Shown: positions 47,259 to 57,103, numbered from the stretch's first letter. The stretch is DNA of 64,000 nt from an uncultured Mucispirillum sp. (GCA_944326705.1 CALVEY010000001.1:109925-173924), one strand, 5' to 3'. A program made the numbers and translations. The notes: generated by a model not told the origin, from the sequence alone.

Positions 47259-47795
47259 ATGAGCATATTAATTATTAACGCAAGCCCTAGAAAAAGTGGC
47301 AATTCAACATTTATCGCTGATAGTTTACAGGAAAAGTATGGTGATGACTGCCAGGTGGTGAACCTGCGTGAGCTGAATATAAAACCATGCACTGCCTGCC
47401 GTATGTGCAAAACTAATAACAGCCTTTGTGTTATTAAAGATGATATTTCTGAGCTTTATCCTAAGCTTTTATCAGCTGATAAGATTATTCTAATTTCTCC
47501 AAATATTATGGGTTTTATTTCAAGCCTTGCAAAAATTTTAACAGACAGATTTTACTGTTTAAAAACAGCTGAGCGTAAAACTAAATTTGAAGAAGGCAAA
47601 AAAATGTTTTTCATTTGCACTCAAGGCGCAGCAGACAGAAGCCATGGTGATATGGCAGCTAACTGGGCAAAAAGGTTTTTTGAGCAGTATGGCTTAAAAA
47701 CATTTACTATGATTATACCAAACTGTGCCTATGATAATACTGACGGTGTAAAAATAAAACTTGATGAAATAAAAATGAATGTATCAATGTTTTAA
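47259..47795 (+). CDS. Flavodoxin-fold NAD(P)H-dependent FMN reductase/quinone reductase
   Basis: The roughly 178-residue protein starts ILIINASPRKSGNSTFIADS, the phosphate-binding loop of the NADPH-dependent FMN reductase family. The cysteine cluster KPCTACRMCKTNNSLC resembles iron-sulfur flavoproteins and related reductases, though the spacing is looser than in true Isf proteins. ILISPNIMGFISSLAKILTD is the typical flavin-loop block. The upstream in-frame ATG at 47223 lies inside the promoter. It is followed 18 bp later by fba and probably shares its message. Confidence 0.8.
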   Translation: MSILIINASPRKSGNSTFIADSLQEKYGDDCQVVNLRELNIKPCTACRMCKTNNSLCVIKDDISELYPKLLSADKIILISPNIMGFISSLAKILTDRFYCLKTAERKTKFEEGKKMFFICTQGAADRSHGDMAANWAKRFFEQYGLKTFTMIIPNCAYDNTDGVKIKLDEIKMNVSMF

Positions 47796-47813
47796 TTAAA
47801 GGAGGATACTCTA

Positions 47814-48791
47814 ATGGCAGTTTCTTACAAAGAATTAGGTCTTGTAAACACAAAAGAAATGTTTGCAGACGCTATGAAAAATGGTTATGCAGTTCCTGCA
47901 TACAACTTTAATAACCTGGAGCAGATTCAAGCAATTATTCAAGCTTGTGCAGAAACAAAATCTCCAGTTATTCTGCAGGTTTCAAAAGGTGCAAGAAACT
48001 ATGCAAACGCAACTATATTACGCTATTTAGCAGTTGGTGCTGTTGAATATGCAAAAGAATTAGGCTGCAGTATACCTATAGCATTACACTTAGACCATGG
48101 CGACAGCTATGAGCTTTGTGTTGACTGTATAGAAAAAGGTTTCTCATCAGTTATGATTGACGGCTCTCACCTGCCTTATGAAGAAAATGTTGCATTAACT
48201 AAAAAAGTTGTTGATTATGCTCATCAATTTGATGTTACTGTTGAAGGCGAATTAGGCGTGCTTGCTGGTATTGAAGATGAAGTTCAAAGCGAACATTCTC
48301 ACTATACTGACCCAGACCAGGTTGAAGATTTCGTTAAACGCACAGGGGTTGATTCTCTTGCAATCTCTATTGGTACATCACATGGCGCATACAAATTTAA
48401 ATTAAAACCTGGCGAAAGTGTTCCACCACTTCGTTTTGATATATTAGAAGAATGTGAAAAAAGACTGCCAAACTTCCCAATAGTTTTACATGGAGCTTCT
48501 TCTGTTCTTCCAGAATATGTGGAATTAATCAACAAATACGGCGGTAAAATGGAAAATGCTGTTGGTGTTCCTGAAGACCAGTTAAGAAGAGCTGCTAAAT
48601 CTGCAGTATGTAAAATTAACATTGACTCTGACGGCCGTCTTGCATTTACTGCAAAAGTTAGAGAAACACTTGCTCTTCAGCCTGGCGAATTTGACCCTAG
48701 AAAATATTTAGGCAATGCTAGAAGCGAACTTGTAAAAGCATATAAAGCTAAAAACGAAAATGTTTTAGGCAGTGCAAACAGAGTTAAATAA
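47814..48791 (+). CDS. fba: Fructose-bisphosphate aldolase, class II
   Basis: The zinc-dependent aldolase splits or forms fructose 1,6-bisphosphate. Its 325 residues carry AVPAYNFNNLEQIQAIIQAC, the zinc ligand region IALHLDHGDSYELCVDCIEK, VMIDGSHLPYEENV, and the glycine loop LAISIGTSHGAYK with VLHGASSV. A strong AAAGGAGG precedes the start. In the window it complements eno as a central glycolytic/gluconeogenic gene. Confidence 0.95.
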   Translation: MAVSYKELGLVNTKEMFADAMKNGYAVPAYNFNNLEQIQAIIQACAETKSPVILQVSKGARNYANATILRYLAVGAVEYAKELGCSIPIALHLDHGDSYELCVDCIEKGFSSVMIDGSHLPYEENVALTKKVVDYAHQFDVTVEGELGVLAGIEDEVQSEHSHYTDPDQVEDFVKRTGVDSLAISIGTSHGAYKFKLKPGESVPPLRFDILEECEKRLPNFPIVLHGASSVLPEYVELINKYGGKMENAVGVPEDQLRRAAKSAVCKINIDSDGRLAFTAKVRETLALQPGEFDPRKYLGNARSELVKAYKAKNENVLGSANRVK

Positions 48792-48800
48792 ATATATAAG

Positions 48801-48828
48801 CAGAATGGGAAGTTATGTTCCCATTCTG
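48801..48828 (+). terminator. Hairpin after fba
   Basis: An 11-bp perfect stem (CAGAATGGGAA/TTCCCATTCTG) with a 6-base loop; the following tract is only moderately T-rich. Confidence 0.6.
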
Positions 48829-48894
48829 TGATTATTTATAACTATTCATTTTTATTGGATTAGATTTATATAAATTAAATTATGTGAGATATAT

Positions 48895-49101
48895 ATGAAT
48901 AAAAAAGCATTTTGTAAGGGTATATTATCAGTTTTTTATATCCAGGATACTACATATAAAAAGTTATATAATAAATATACTAAGCAAAATCCAAATGAAG
49001 TAAATATTAAAGCTATAGAATCTGACTGGCTTAATGTAGGGTCAGATATTCAATATGCATTAGATTTATATGAAAAAGAATTAGAGCGTAATAATATATG
49101 A
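48895..49101 (+). CDS. Small hypothetical protein
   Basis: The 68-residue protein starts MNKKAFCKGILSVFYIQD, a short hydrophobic patch, and ends with SDWLNVGSDIQYALDLYEKE, a pattern (D-W-x-x-V-G-x-D-x-x-x-A) that recurs in small unclassified proteins as I remember them. GTGAGAT lies upstream. Its stop overlaps the start of the DUF2335 gene by four bases (ATGA), so the two are translationally coupled. Confidence 0.55.
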   Translation: MNKKAFCKGILSVFYIQDTTYKKLYNKYTKQNPNEVNIKAIESDWLNVGSDIQYALDLYEKELERNNI

Positions 49102-49460
49102 ATAATAAACAAAATCATAAAAAAAATGCACTAGTAGTTGCACAAGAATATCGAGGCATACTTCCACTACCAGAACATTTAAAGCAATATAATGAAATTG
49201 TGCCAGGTGCTGCTGAAAGAATATTACAAATGGCTGAAAATCAATCTAAAAGCAGAATACAAAATGAAGAGCTGCTTGTTAAAGATGCTATAAATTATAA
49301 AAAACGAGGTCAGTATTTTGCCTTTATTTTAATGATTTTAACTTTTATATTAATTGGCTTTTGTGTCTATTTTGATAAAGTATGGCTAGGATTGTTTTTA
49401 TCAATGTCTACATTAATTGCAGGCATAACCGCATTTATTTATAATAACAAAAATAACTAA
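49098..49460 (+). CDS. DUF2335 membrane protein
   Basis: The 120-residue protein matches the DUF2335 pattern: YRGILPLPEHLKQYNEIVPG, then AAERILQMAENQSKSRIQNEE. Two C-terminal membrane helices follow (FAFILMILTFILIGFCVYF and LGLFLSMSTLIAGITAFIY). The L-P-x-P-x-x-L-x-x-Y-x-x-x-x-P-G-x-A-x-x-I block is diagnostic. The function is unknown, and the gene is often found in accessory regions. Here it is coupled to a 68-residue protein, a two-gene form that may be a small defence or toxin-like module, which is speculative. Confidence 0.75.
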   Translation: MNNKQNHKKNALVVAQEYRGILPLPEHLKQYNEIVPGAAERILQMAENQSKSRIQNEELLVKDAINYKKRGQYFAFILMILTFILIGFCVYFDKVWLGLFLSMSTLIAGITAFIYNNKNN

Positions 49461-49553
49461 TACATGCCTTTCAATATATGAAATTATAAAGAAGAAATAG
49501 ATTTATGTATGATATTTAGACCATACATAAATCATATAAAAGATAACTTTTTA

Positions 49554-50330
49554 TCAGCCTTGAACTATTTTTATAATAAGAGATACAAACATAACAATAA
49601 ATACTATGATTAATATTTTTTTAACGAAAGCCTGTCCGTTTTTAATTGCCATTTTACTGCCAATATAGCTGCCTAAAACATTAGCTATTAAAAGTGGGAT
49701 ACCAATAGCTATTATCACCTGCCCTGCTTTTAAAAACATTACTAATGCACCAGCACCTGAAGCAAAGTTTACTATTTTTGCAACAGCTGAAGCGTTCACC
49801 ATATTCATACCAAGTATAGAATAAAAAGCGATTATTAAAAAAGTGCCCATACCAGGACCAAAAAAACCGTCATATATACCTAAAACAAATGTGATAAAAG
49901 GTGCTGCAATATATAATTCTTTTTTAGAAAAGTCTGTTACATTCTGCTTTAAATTCTTTTTAGGGATAAATGTAACAATAGCAGCAATAGGAAGAATAAA
50001 CAGAACTATTTTATTTAAAGTATCCTGAGAAAGCCCTAAGTTAAGATTTGAGCCTACCATACCGCCTAAAAATGCACATACAAGTCCAATTAGTGCAATA
50101 GGCCATATTACAGTCTTACTACGGATAAAGTTATATGCAGCTGTAGCTGTACCAAATACTGCCGGCAGCTTGTTTGTGGCCACTGCCATAGTTGGAGAAA
50201 GACCAGCAAGCATTAATGCTGGCACAAGTATAAACCCGCCGCCCCCTGCAATACTATCTATAAAACCAGCACAAAAAGATGCTATAATTAAAAATGTAAG
50301 TATGTAATAAGAATCAGCAATATATTCCAT
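49554..50330 (-). CDS. TSUP (TauE/SafE) family permease
   Basis: The 258-residue inner-membrane protein has about eight helices. The two family repeats show GFIDSIAGGGGFILVPALML near the start and LGIYDGFFGPGMGTFLIIAF in the middle, each with its Gly-rich loop. Members export sulfite, sulfoacetate or other organosulfur anions, or import sulfur compounds; the substrate here is unknown. It is alone, convergent to DUF2335 and divergent from panD. Confidence 0.85.
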   Translation of the reverse strand: MEYIADSYYILTFLIIASFCAGFIDSIAGGGGFILVPALMLAGLSPTMAVATNKLPAVFGTATAAYNFIRSKTVIWPIALIGLVCAFLGGMVGSNLNLGLSQDTLNKIVLFILPIAAIVTFIPKKNLKQNVTDFSKKELYIAAPFITFVLGIYDGFFGPGMGTFLIIAFYSILGMNMVNASAVAKIVNFASGAGALVMFLKAGQVIIAIGIPLLIANVLGSYIGSKMAIKNGQAFVKKILIIVFIVMFVSLIIKIVQG

Positions 50331-50378
50331 ATAATTCCTCTAAAAATAAGCTATAATACAAATTCGTAATTATTTCAA

Positions 50379-50407
50379 TTGATTTCTTCAACAATTTCAT
50401 ATATACC
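50379..50407 (+). promoter_or_regulatory. Candidate promoter of panD
   Basis: TTGATT and TATACC with a 17-base spacer, 28 bases before the GTG start. Confidence 0.4.
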
Positions 50408-50435
50408 TATTCTACTATCACTAGGAGGATTATTA

Positions 50436-50864
50436 GTGGAGCTTATTGAAGTAATATCTGCAAAACTGCATGGAATAAAAATTACAGAAAGTGCACTGCA
50501 TTATCACGGCAGTGTTACAATTGATGAAGATATACTTCGTAAGGCAGGTATACGCCCTATGGAGTTTGTATATATTTGGAATAAAGCAAGCGGTGCAAGA
50601 ATAAGCACTTATGTATTACCTGGCGAAAAAGGAAGCGGTGTTGTCTGCTTAAATGGAGCTGCTGCAAGAAGCTGCCAGGTTGGAGATGAAGTGATTATAT
50701 CTCTTTCTAAATATGTTACAAATGATGAAATGGGTGAAAGAAAAGCAAAAGTGCTTACTTTTAACCATGAAAGCCGCATAAATATGATTGATGAAATTTT
50801 AGAGTATGATTTTGTAAGTGATACTGATGATAACTGGCAGTTTAAAATCAATAAACTCTATTAA
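50436..50864 (+). CDS. panD: Aspartate 1-decarboxylase (pyruvoyl-dependent)
   Basis: PanD makes beta-alanine for pantothenate and CoA. The proenzyme self-cleaves at Gly-Ser to create the pyruvoyl group, seen here in HYHGSVTIDEDILRKAG. The downstream GSGVVCLNGAAARSCQVGDE is also typical. I set the start at the GTG 50436, which follows AGGAGG by seven bases and gives VELIEVISAKLHG; the frame could open at 50379. At 142 residues it is slightly longer than the usual 120-130 because of its C-terminus. Confidence 0.93.
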   Translation: MELIEVISAKLHGIKITESALHYHGSVTIDEDILRKAGIRPMEFVYIWNKASGARISTYVLPGEKGSGVVCLNGAAARSCQVGDEVIISLSKYVTNDEMGERKAKVLTFNHESRINMIDEILEYDFVSDTDDNWQFKINKLY

Positions 50865-51004
50865 AATCACCTTTTAATTTATAAAACAGTAATTTTATTT
50901 AAATAAAGACAAGTTTTCTCTTGCAATATAAAAAAATAAGTTTATTAATAGTAATATATTATAATTTATATTATAATAATTGTTTTATCTTAGGAGAGAA
51001 AAAA

Positions 51005-52528
51005 ATGAAGGTAAACGAAAATTCAGGTGCAGAACGAAGTGTGTTATCTGCAATCGGCTCTAACTTTTTAGGCAGAGCTCCAAGATGGTATAAGCTTTTA
51101 ATTATATCATATCTTATCATTAACCCTATTTTATTTGCTATTAATCCATTTGTAGCAGGCTGGGTGTTAATGGCAGAATTTATTTCTACACTAGCATTAG
51201 CATTAGTATGCTATCCGCTGCCATCTGGTGGTTTATTAGCTATTGAAGCAGTCGTTATTGGTATGACTTCCGCAGAACATGTTTATGAACATGTAGTAGA
51301 TAATTTCCCAGTATTATTATTACTTATGTTTATGGTAGCAGGTATCTTCTTTATGAAAGAGCTGCTGCTTTTTATTTTTACTCGTCTTTTAGTAAGCGTC
51401 AGGTCTAAAATTTTATTATCATTAATCTTTTGTTTTCTTGGTGCATTTTTATCTGCATTTTTAGATGCATTAACTGTTATAGCTGTTATAATAACAGTTG
51501 CATATGGTTTTTATGGTATATATCATAAATATGCATCAAGTAAAGGGGAAAAACAGGCAAAATCTATTAAAGATGATGAAAATATTGATGCAATTGATAA
51601 AGAAGATTTAGAGAATTTTCGTGGATTTTTAAGAAACTTAATGATGCATGCAGCAGTAGGTACAACATTAGGTGGAGCATTAACATTAGTTGGGGAGCCT
51701 CAAAATCTTCTTATAGGTAAACAAATGGGCTGGGATTTTATCCAGTTCTTTCAAGAATGTTCGCCTGTTTCAGTTCCTGTATTTTTTGCTGGTCTTTTAA
51801 CATGTATCTTTGTAGAAGTTACAAAAATAATAGGCTATGGTTACCAAATGCCTGAAAATGTCCGTAAAGTTTTAGAAGCAGAAGTAAAAAGAACTTCTGA
51901 AAATATGGACAGTAAAACAGTTGGTAGATACATTATAGAAGCTATTGCTGGTGTATTTTTAATTATAGCTCTTGCTCTGCATTTAGCTGAAGTTGGTTTA
52001 GTTGGTTTAACTATTATTATTTTAGTTACATCATTTACAGGGGTTATTGAAGAACACCACTTCGGCGAAGCATTTACAGAATCGCTGCCATTTACTGCTC
52101 TTTTAGTTGTATTTTTTACAATTGTTGCAGTTATAGCAGACCAAAACTTATTTAAACCTATTATTGATGTAGTATTTAGTATGGACGGTAAACACCAAAT
52201 ACTAGCATTCTTTGCTGCAAACGGTGTGCTTTCTGCTATTAGCGATAATGTGTTTGTTGCAACAGTATATATTACAGAAGTTATTGCTGCATTAAAAGCA
52301 GGTATTATTGACCAGCTGCAGGCTGATAAACTTGCAGTTGCAACAAATATGGGAACAAATATTCCATCAATTGCAACACCTAACGGACAGGCTGCATTTT
52401 TATTCTTATTAACTTCTTCACTTGCTCCATTAATAAGATTATCTTATGTGCAGATGCTTAAACTTGCCCTTCCATACACTATTGTAATGACTACAGTTGC
52501 ATTACTGGCAACATACTTTAATTTATAA
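51005..52528 (+). CDS. nhaB: Na+/H+ antiporter NhaB
   Basis: The inner-membrane sodium/proton antiporter is about 507 residues, close to E. coli NhaB. NhaB-like segments include [40 protein letters not shown] and the late [20 protein letters not shown], with many membrane helices. AGGAGA precedes the ATG at 51005. Its stop and the larE start overlap (TAATG). With NhaC at 15.4 kb it gives this organism at least two sodium exporters. Confidence 0.9.
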   Translation: MKVNENSGAERSVLSAIGSNFLGRAPRWYKLLIISYLIINPILFAINPFVAGWVLMAEFISTLALALVCYPLPSGGLLAIEAVVIGMTSAEHVYEHVVDNFPVLLLLMFMVAGIFFMKELLLFIFTRLLVSVRSKILLSLIFCFLGAFLSAFLDALTVIAVIITVAYGFYGIYHKYASSKGEKQAKSIKDDENIDAIDKEDLENFRGFLRNLMMHAAVGTTLGGALTLVGEPQNLLIGKQMGWDFIQFFQECSPVSVPVFFAGLLTCIFVEVTKIIGYGYQMPENVRKVLEAEVKRTSENMDSKTVGRYIIEAIAGVFLIIALALHLAEVGLVGLTIIILVTSFTGVIEEHHFGEAFTESLPFTALLVVFFTIVAVIADQNLFKPIIDVVFSMDGKHQILAFFAANGVLSAISDNVFVATVYITEVIAALKAGIIDQLQADKLAVATNMGTNIPSIATPNGQAAFLFLLTSSLAPLIRLSYVQMLKLALPYTIVMTTVALLATYFNL

Positions 52529-53331
52529 TGACATTAAAAAGTAAAGAAAGTAAGTTAATCAACATATTAAAGGGTTTTAAATCATGTGCCGTCGCTTTTT
52601 CAGGCGGCACAGATTCTACCCTGCTTTTATATTACCTTTCAAAGCTGAATATAAAAACAAAAGCATATACTTTTCATTCTTATTTATACCCTGAAAGTGA
52701 GCTGAAAGATGCAGAAAATACTGCAGCAATGCTTAATATTGAGCAGGAAGTAATTTATCTTGAGCCATTAGATATGATAGAAAATATTAAATATAACCCT
52801 AAAGAAAGATGTTATATATGTAAAAAATATATGTTTTCTATTTTAAAACAGGCAGCAGAAAAAGACGGACTTGCAGCAATTATTGAAGGCTCAAACTATG
52901 ATGATAGAAAAGACTTTCGTCCAGGGTTTGCTGCAGTGCAGGAAATAGGAGCAGTAAGCCCCCTTGATATGGCAGCTCTTACAAAAGAAGATATTAGAAA
53001 CCTTTTAAAACAGGCTGGATTAAACTATAATAAGCCTTCTTTTGCATGCTATTTTTCACGGTTTCCATATAATATGGAAATAAGTAAAGATATGATTGAA
53101 ATTATATCTAAAAGTGAATGTTTTATACATTCTCTTGGCTTTAATAGTGCAAGAGTTAGATACCATAACCAAATTGCTAGAATAGAAGCATCTGAAAACC
53201 ATATAAAAGATATTATAAATAATAAAGAAATACGCGAAAAAATCACAGTTTATCTTAAATCTCTTGGTTTTATATTTGTATGTATTGATTTAGAAGAATA
53301 TAAAACAGGTTCTATGAACAGGTTAATATAA
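52528..53331 (+). CDS. larE: LarE-type ATP-dependent sulfur transferase
   Basis: LarE activates and sulfurates the biotin-like nicotinate precursor of the nickel-pincer cofactor of lactate racemase. The 267-residue protein has the PP-loop AVAFSGGTDSTLLLYYL, the cysteine-bearing ERCYICKKYMFSILKQ, EGSNYDDRKDFRPGFAA, and KPSFACYFSRFPY, where the Cys is at the position of the sacrificial cysteine of the L. plantarum enzyme. LarB and LarC are not in the window, and many genomes carry LarE homologs in other contexts. It is coupled to nhaB and abuts the next gene. Confidence 0.85.
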   Translation: MTLKSKESKLINILKGFKSCAVAFSGGTDSTLLLYYLSKLNIKTKAYTFHSYLYPESELKDAENTAAMLNIEQEVIYLEPLDMIENIKYNPKERCYICKKYMFSILKQAAEKDGLAAIIEGSNYDDRKDFRPGFAAVQEIGAVSPLDMAALTKEDIRNLLKQAGLNYNKPSFACYFSRFPYNMEISKDMIEIISKSECFIHSLGFNSARVRYHNQIARIEASENHIKDIINNKEIREKITVYLKSLGFIFVCIDLEEYKTGSMNRLI

Positions 53332-54180
53332 ATGAAATTTAAAATTATAAAATATACTATAATAATATTCTCATTGTGTCAATTTTTGACACAAATAAGT
53401 TATGCTTATAATCTACCATTATTTAATGACACATTAAATAAAAAAGGATTTATGAAAAAACAGCCTTTCAATATAAGCATAGGATATGAATATAGCAGCA
53501 CTGATGCCTTTAACTTATCATCAGGTTCAAACATAAGCAGTGCAGAAATCAATAAATCAAGTAACGGCATAAAAACAGAAGCAGGGCTATATATTACACC
53601 ATTTCTTAAGTTATTTATAAACTATACTTATAGAAATAGCATTTTAGATATAAAATATACAGTAAATAAGGAAAATAACAAATATCTTATAAAAGATTAT
53701 ACAGATGTATTTTCAAGAAAAAGTGATGAACATATTTATATGGCTGGTTTTGAAACAGCTTATGAATGGACTATAAAAAAATACACACCTTATATTGCAT
53801 TTAAAGCTGGGTTTGGCTTAACATCATCTGATAGTTATGAAGATATATTTTATAATGCATCATTTGCCCTAAAAGCAGGCACATATATTACATTTAATAA
53901 AAACTTTATACTAAATATTTATACTGGTGCAGACTATACAACTCTTTTTAACAATGGACTAATGGTAGAAAGTATAAATATCAACATACCAGATGAATAT
54001 TTAATGGCTGGCACTGCTGATAAGATGCACACAATAATAAACTATCAGGAAAATTATGATAAAAACATAAATATGCTTCTTGGTGCAGAGCTTGATATGT
54101 ATAAGTATTCATCTATTTTTGCAGAAATCAAATATATAAACAGTCTTGTGTTTTATACTGGTGTAAAAGTAAAATTTTAA
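53332..54180 (+). CDS. Outer-membrane beta-barrel protein, unknown
   Basis: The 282-residue protein has a signal peptide ending around QISYAYN and then many alternating strands, for example FNISIGYEYSSTDAFNL, GLYITPFLKLFINYTYRN and FILNIYTGADYTTLFN. The last strand VFYTGVKVKF ends in Phe, the classical BAM signal. This argues for a 10-12-stranded barrel. The ATG directly follows the larE stop with no ribosome site of its own, so expression probably depends on coupling. Its stop codon abuts the first tandem repeat. Confidence 0.65.
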   Translation: MKFKIIKYTIIIFSLCQFLTQISYAYNLPLFNDTLNKKGFMKKQPFNISIGYEYSSTDAFNLSSGSNISSAEINKSSNGIKTEAGLYITPFLKLFINYTYRNSILDIKYTVNKENNKYLIKDYTDVFSRKSDEHIYMAGFETAYEWTIKKYTPYIAFKAGFGLTSSDSYEDIFYNASFALKAGTYITFNKNFILNIYTGADYTTLFNNGLMVESININIPDEYLMAGTADKMHTIINYQENYDKNINMLLGAELDMYKYSSIFAEIKYINSLVFYTGVKVKF

Positions 54181-54794
54181 CTGTAAAGCATTTTAATTAT
54201 GCAATTAGTTATAAGATATTGCAGTTATGTCATACTGAGCCTGTAAGGCGAAGTATCTGGAATATAAATAGTGCTGTATATGTAAAACATATTTTAAAAT
54301 TTATATGTTAATGCGGTTTGCCTGTTTTAGATTATTCGCTGTCGCTAAGAATAGACAGTGGTGTGGCTAATTAATTAAAATTAACTGTAAAGTATTTTAA
54401 TTATGCAATAGTTATAACCCATTGCAGTTATGTCATACTGAGCCTGCAAGGCGAAGTATCTGGAATATAAATATTGCTGTATATGTAAAACATATTTTAA
54501 AATTTATATGTTAATGCGGTTTGCCTGTTTTTAGATTCTTCGCTGTCGCTCAGAATAGACAGTGGGTGTGGCTAATTAATTAAAATTAACTGTAAAGTAT
54601 TTTAATTATGCAATAGTTATAACCCATTGCAGTTATGTCATACTGAGCCTGCAAGGCGAAGTATCTGGAATATAAATATTGCTGTATATGTAAAACATAT
54701 TTTAAAATTTATATGTTAATGCGGTTTGCCTGTTTTTAGATTCTTCGCTGTCGCTCAGAATAGACAGTGGTGTGGCAAATTAATTAAAATTAAC
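54181..54794. repeat. Three tandem copies of a 204/205-bp repeat
   Basis: Copies begin at 54181, 54385 and 54590. Copies 2 and 3 are almost identical; copy 1 differs at about a dozen positions. Each copy contains a left arm (TGTCATACTGAGCCTG..., first at 54228-54258) and an inverted right arm (AGATTCTTCGCTGTCGCTCA..., first at 54329-54357). Each unit can therefore fold into a long hairpin. No frame is open through it. The remainder to 54977 is AT-rich and holds the next gene's promoter. Confidence 0.85.
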
Positions 54795-54898
54795 AGTATA
54801 AATGTCTGTAATTAACTATAAAGTTTTAATTTTATTTATTTCACATATATATCACACAAAATAAGCTATAGTGTCAAGAAAAAAATATCATATTTTAC

Positions 54899-54927
54899 TT
54901 TACATAATTAATAAAATAGGCTATGCT
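54899..54927 (+). promoter_or_regulatory. Candidate promoter of the outer-membrane protein/lipoprotein unit
   Basis: TTTACA and TATGCT with a 17-base spacer, about 50 bases before the ATG at 54978. Confidence 0.4.
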
Positions 54928-54977
54928 TTCAAGTGTTTTTTATAGTAAAAAAATATTTTTTATGAGGTTTTTATAGT

Positions 54978-55937
54978 ATGAAAAAAATCACAGTTTTACT
55001 TACTGCATTAGCATGTGCTTTTTCATTTGCTAATGTATCATTTGCTCAAGAGCAGAATACATCAGATACTGCTGTTACTGCTAAAAAACGCCCTGCTCCA
55101 ATTCCAAGGGCTCATATTGTGGAAGATTATCTTCCAATATTAGGTAAACAGGCTCGTGCAAACGGGGTAAGACCACCAAAACCATTCTTTATATCTGCAA
55201 TTTATTATCATATGGAAATACCACAAACAATTACAAATGCAGTCGGATATGATTTTCAATCAGCTACACCTATACCTATAAACTCCATGCCAGTTAGAAT
55301 GGAAAATGCTAAAATAGTAACAAATTCAGGCGGTTTAAGAGCTGGTTTTAATCTATTCCCTTTTATGTCTATATTTGGTGTATATATGCATACAGAAGGT
55401 TATTCAGAATTTACAGCAGTTGCAGATGGTAATGCTGCTATGCCAAACGGATATATGCTTAACCAAAAGATAGATTTTAAAGCAGATACTGGTGCTGTTG
55501 GTGTAGGTTTCCAATACGGTATGCGTATAGGCAGGGTGGTACCTTTTGCAGTTCTTAATGCTAACTATGCATGGACTACTACTAATATGACAGACCAAAT
55601 AATTGAAACATTAATTGCAGGTGCAAGGGTTGGCTTAAGAGTGCCACTGCCAAAAAATATGGGTATAAGTGCACATATAGGCACACAATACCAATATTTA
55701 CCTATGGGTAATCAGAGAAGTGGTCAATACACAGTAACACTGCCGCCAAATACTATTGTAGGAATTTCCGATCCTTTAACAATTACATCAAGATATAGAG
55801 CTAATGCACAAAATGCATCTCCATGGGCTATGAATGCAGGTATAGCTTTTTCCGCTACAGAACATTTTATGATGCTTTTAGAGTTTGGCTTTTTAAGTAG
55901 ATTTACTACAATGCTTGCTGTGCAGGCTAATTTTTAA
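54978..55937 (+). CDS. Outer-membrane protein of unknown function
   Basis: The 319-residue protein has a clear signal peptide (KKITVLLTALACAFSFANVSFAQ) and a proline-rich linker (KKRPAPIPRAHIVEDYLPIL). A beta-rich barrel follows with segments such as GLRAGFNLFPFMSIFGVYMH, GAVGVGFQYGMRIGRVVPFA and NMGISAHIGTQYQYLP. It ends in LAVQANF with a C-terminal Phe. I cannot name the family. It is followed 21 bp later by a lipoprotein gene, and the two may form a surface complex. Confidence 0.65.
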   Translation: MKKITVLLTALACAFSFANVSFAQEQNTSDTAVTAKKRPAPIPRAHIVEDYLPILGKQARANGVRPPKPFFISAIYYHMEIPQTITNAVGYDFQSATPIPINSMPVRMENAKIVTNSGGLRAGFNLFPFMSIFGVYMHTEGYSEFTAVADGNAAMPNGYMLNQKIDFKADTGAVGVGFQYGMRIGRVVPFAVLNANYAWTTTNMTDQIIETLIAGARVGLRVPLPKNMGISAHIGTQYQYLPMGNQRSGQYTVTLPPNTIVGISDPLTITSRYRANAQNASPWAMNAGIAFSATEHFMMLLEFGFLSRFTTMLAVQANF

Positions 55938-55958
55938 TATTATATAAAGGTGTTTATT

Positions 55959-57080
55959 ATGAAAAATAAATTTTTTAAATATTTTATTTTAATGGTTACT
56001 TTTCTAGCTTTATCTGGCTGTATGGAAGAAAAAGAAGTGCAAGGCCCTATACCATGGGAGCCAAATAATAGAGGAACTCCTATTAATCCTAGTAACCCTA
56101 ACACATATACTGGAACATATATAGTTACAGAATCAGATGTTACTAAAACAGGAACAAACAGTATAGTCGGGCTTAAAAGTATGGCAGGCGGTTTTGTAAT
56201 AAATTATGATATAGCAAGTAACTCATTAATTTATCATTATGCTTTAAAATATGGTGGTTATCCACACAATGATGCAGATTTACAAATATCAAATAACAAT
56301 ACATTAAGTTTAAGCGATTTTACACTTGGGGAAGATAACTATACTATCATATTAAATAACCCAATAACAATTAATGCAGATAATGTAGTATATGAAATTA
56401 AAAACATATCAAAAAATGATGATAATATTTTAATGATTACAGAAAATACTAATAATTCAAATTTAGATAACCTAACAATAAATGATACAGTTAAACTTTG
56501 CGATCCTACAATATCTGATGGAAGTGATAGCGACTGTTCTGGAGCAGTTGGAGCTATGAAATATATAGGGTATTATAGAATTGAAGAAATAACTTGTGGT
56601 AACATTACATATATTGGTGGTAAAGATTTTGCTGGTGAAATGACAGCTGGAGCTGATTTAAGAGAAATGGAAACAAATAATATCGTAAAAGTTCCTATAT
56701 CAATGAAATTTCAAGTATATGATGATATACTAAAATCATGTATTTTAACAAATGAACAAACAAACAATAATAACCTATATTTTAGTGAACAAGTTTATAA
56801 TATCAGCCTTGCAGGCGGTCTTAACTTATTAGAAATTTTTGCTAATGTTGGTTTATTAGGTATATCAGCTGGAACAGAAAGGACATCATATATTACATAT
56901 GAGCCAAAAACACAAACTGATAAATATGAATTTTTGCCTATGCTATTTAACAATAATACTGTTAGTATGAAATTAAGAATAATGAAGCAACAGCAAAGTA
57001 GTAATGGTATCAATTTGCCAGCCCCTGTAACTCTTGATGATATCCCATATTGGATAGTAAATAATACAGGAATACAATAA
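55959..57080 (+). CDS. Putative surface lipoprotein
   Basis: The roughly 373-residue protein starts KYFILMVTFLALSGCMEEKE, a lipobox with Cys near residue 21. The mature part is Asn/Thr-rich and beta-rich (YTGTYIVTESDVTKTGTNSI) with paired cysteines (KLCDPTISDGSDSDCSG) that could form a disulfide. No known domain is recognised. The start at 55959 is preferred because AAGGTG lies six bases upstream. It shares a message with the preceding barrel protein and ends at a strong terminator. Confidence 0.7.
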   Translation: MKNKFFKYFILMVTFLALSGCMEEKEVQGPIPWEPNNRGTPINPSNPNTYTGTYIVTESDVTKTGTNSIVGLKSMAGGFVINYDIASNSLIYHYALKYGGYPHNDADLQISNNNTLSLSDFTLGEDNYTIILNNPITINADNVVYEIKNISKNDDNILMITENTNNSNLDNLTINDTVKLCDPTISDGSDSDCSGAVGAMKYIGYYRIEEITCGNITYIGGKDFAGEMTAGADLREMETNNIVKVPISMKFQVYDDILKSCILTNEQTNNNNLYFSEQVYNISLAGGLNLLEIFANVGLLGISAGTERTSYITYEPKTQTDKYEFLPMLFNNNTVSMKLRIMKQQQSSNGINLPAPVTLDDIPYWIVNNTGIQ

Positions 57081-57103
57081 TATAATAAACTATATAAAAT
57101 AAG

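Noticed and set aside
54181..54794. Possible CRISPR array because of regular repetition
   Set aside because: The units are 204-205 bp and repeated along their full length, with no short repeats alternating with unique spacers and no cas genes nearby.
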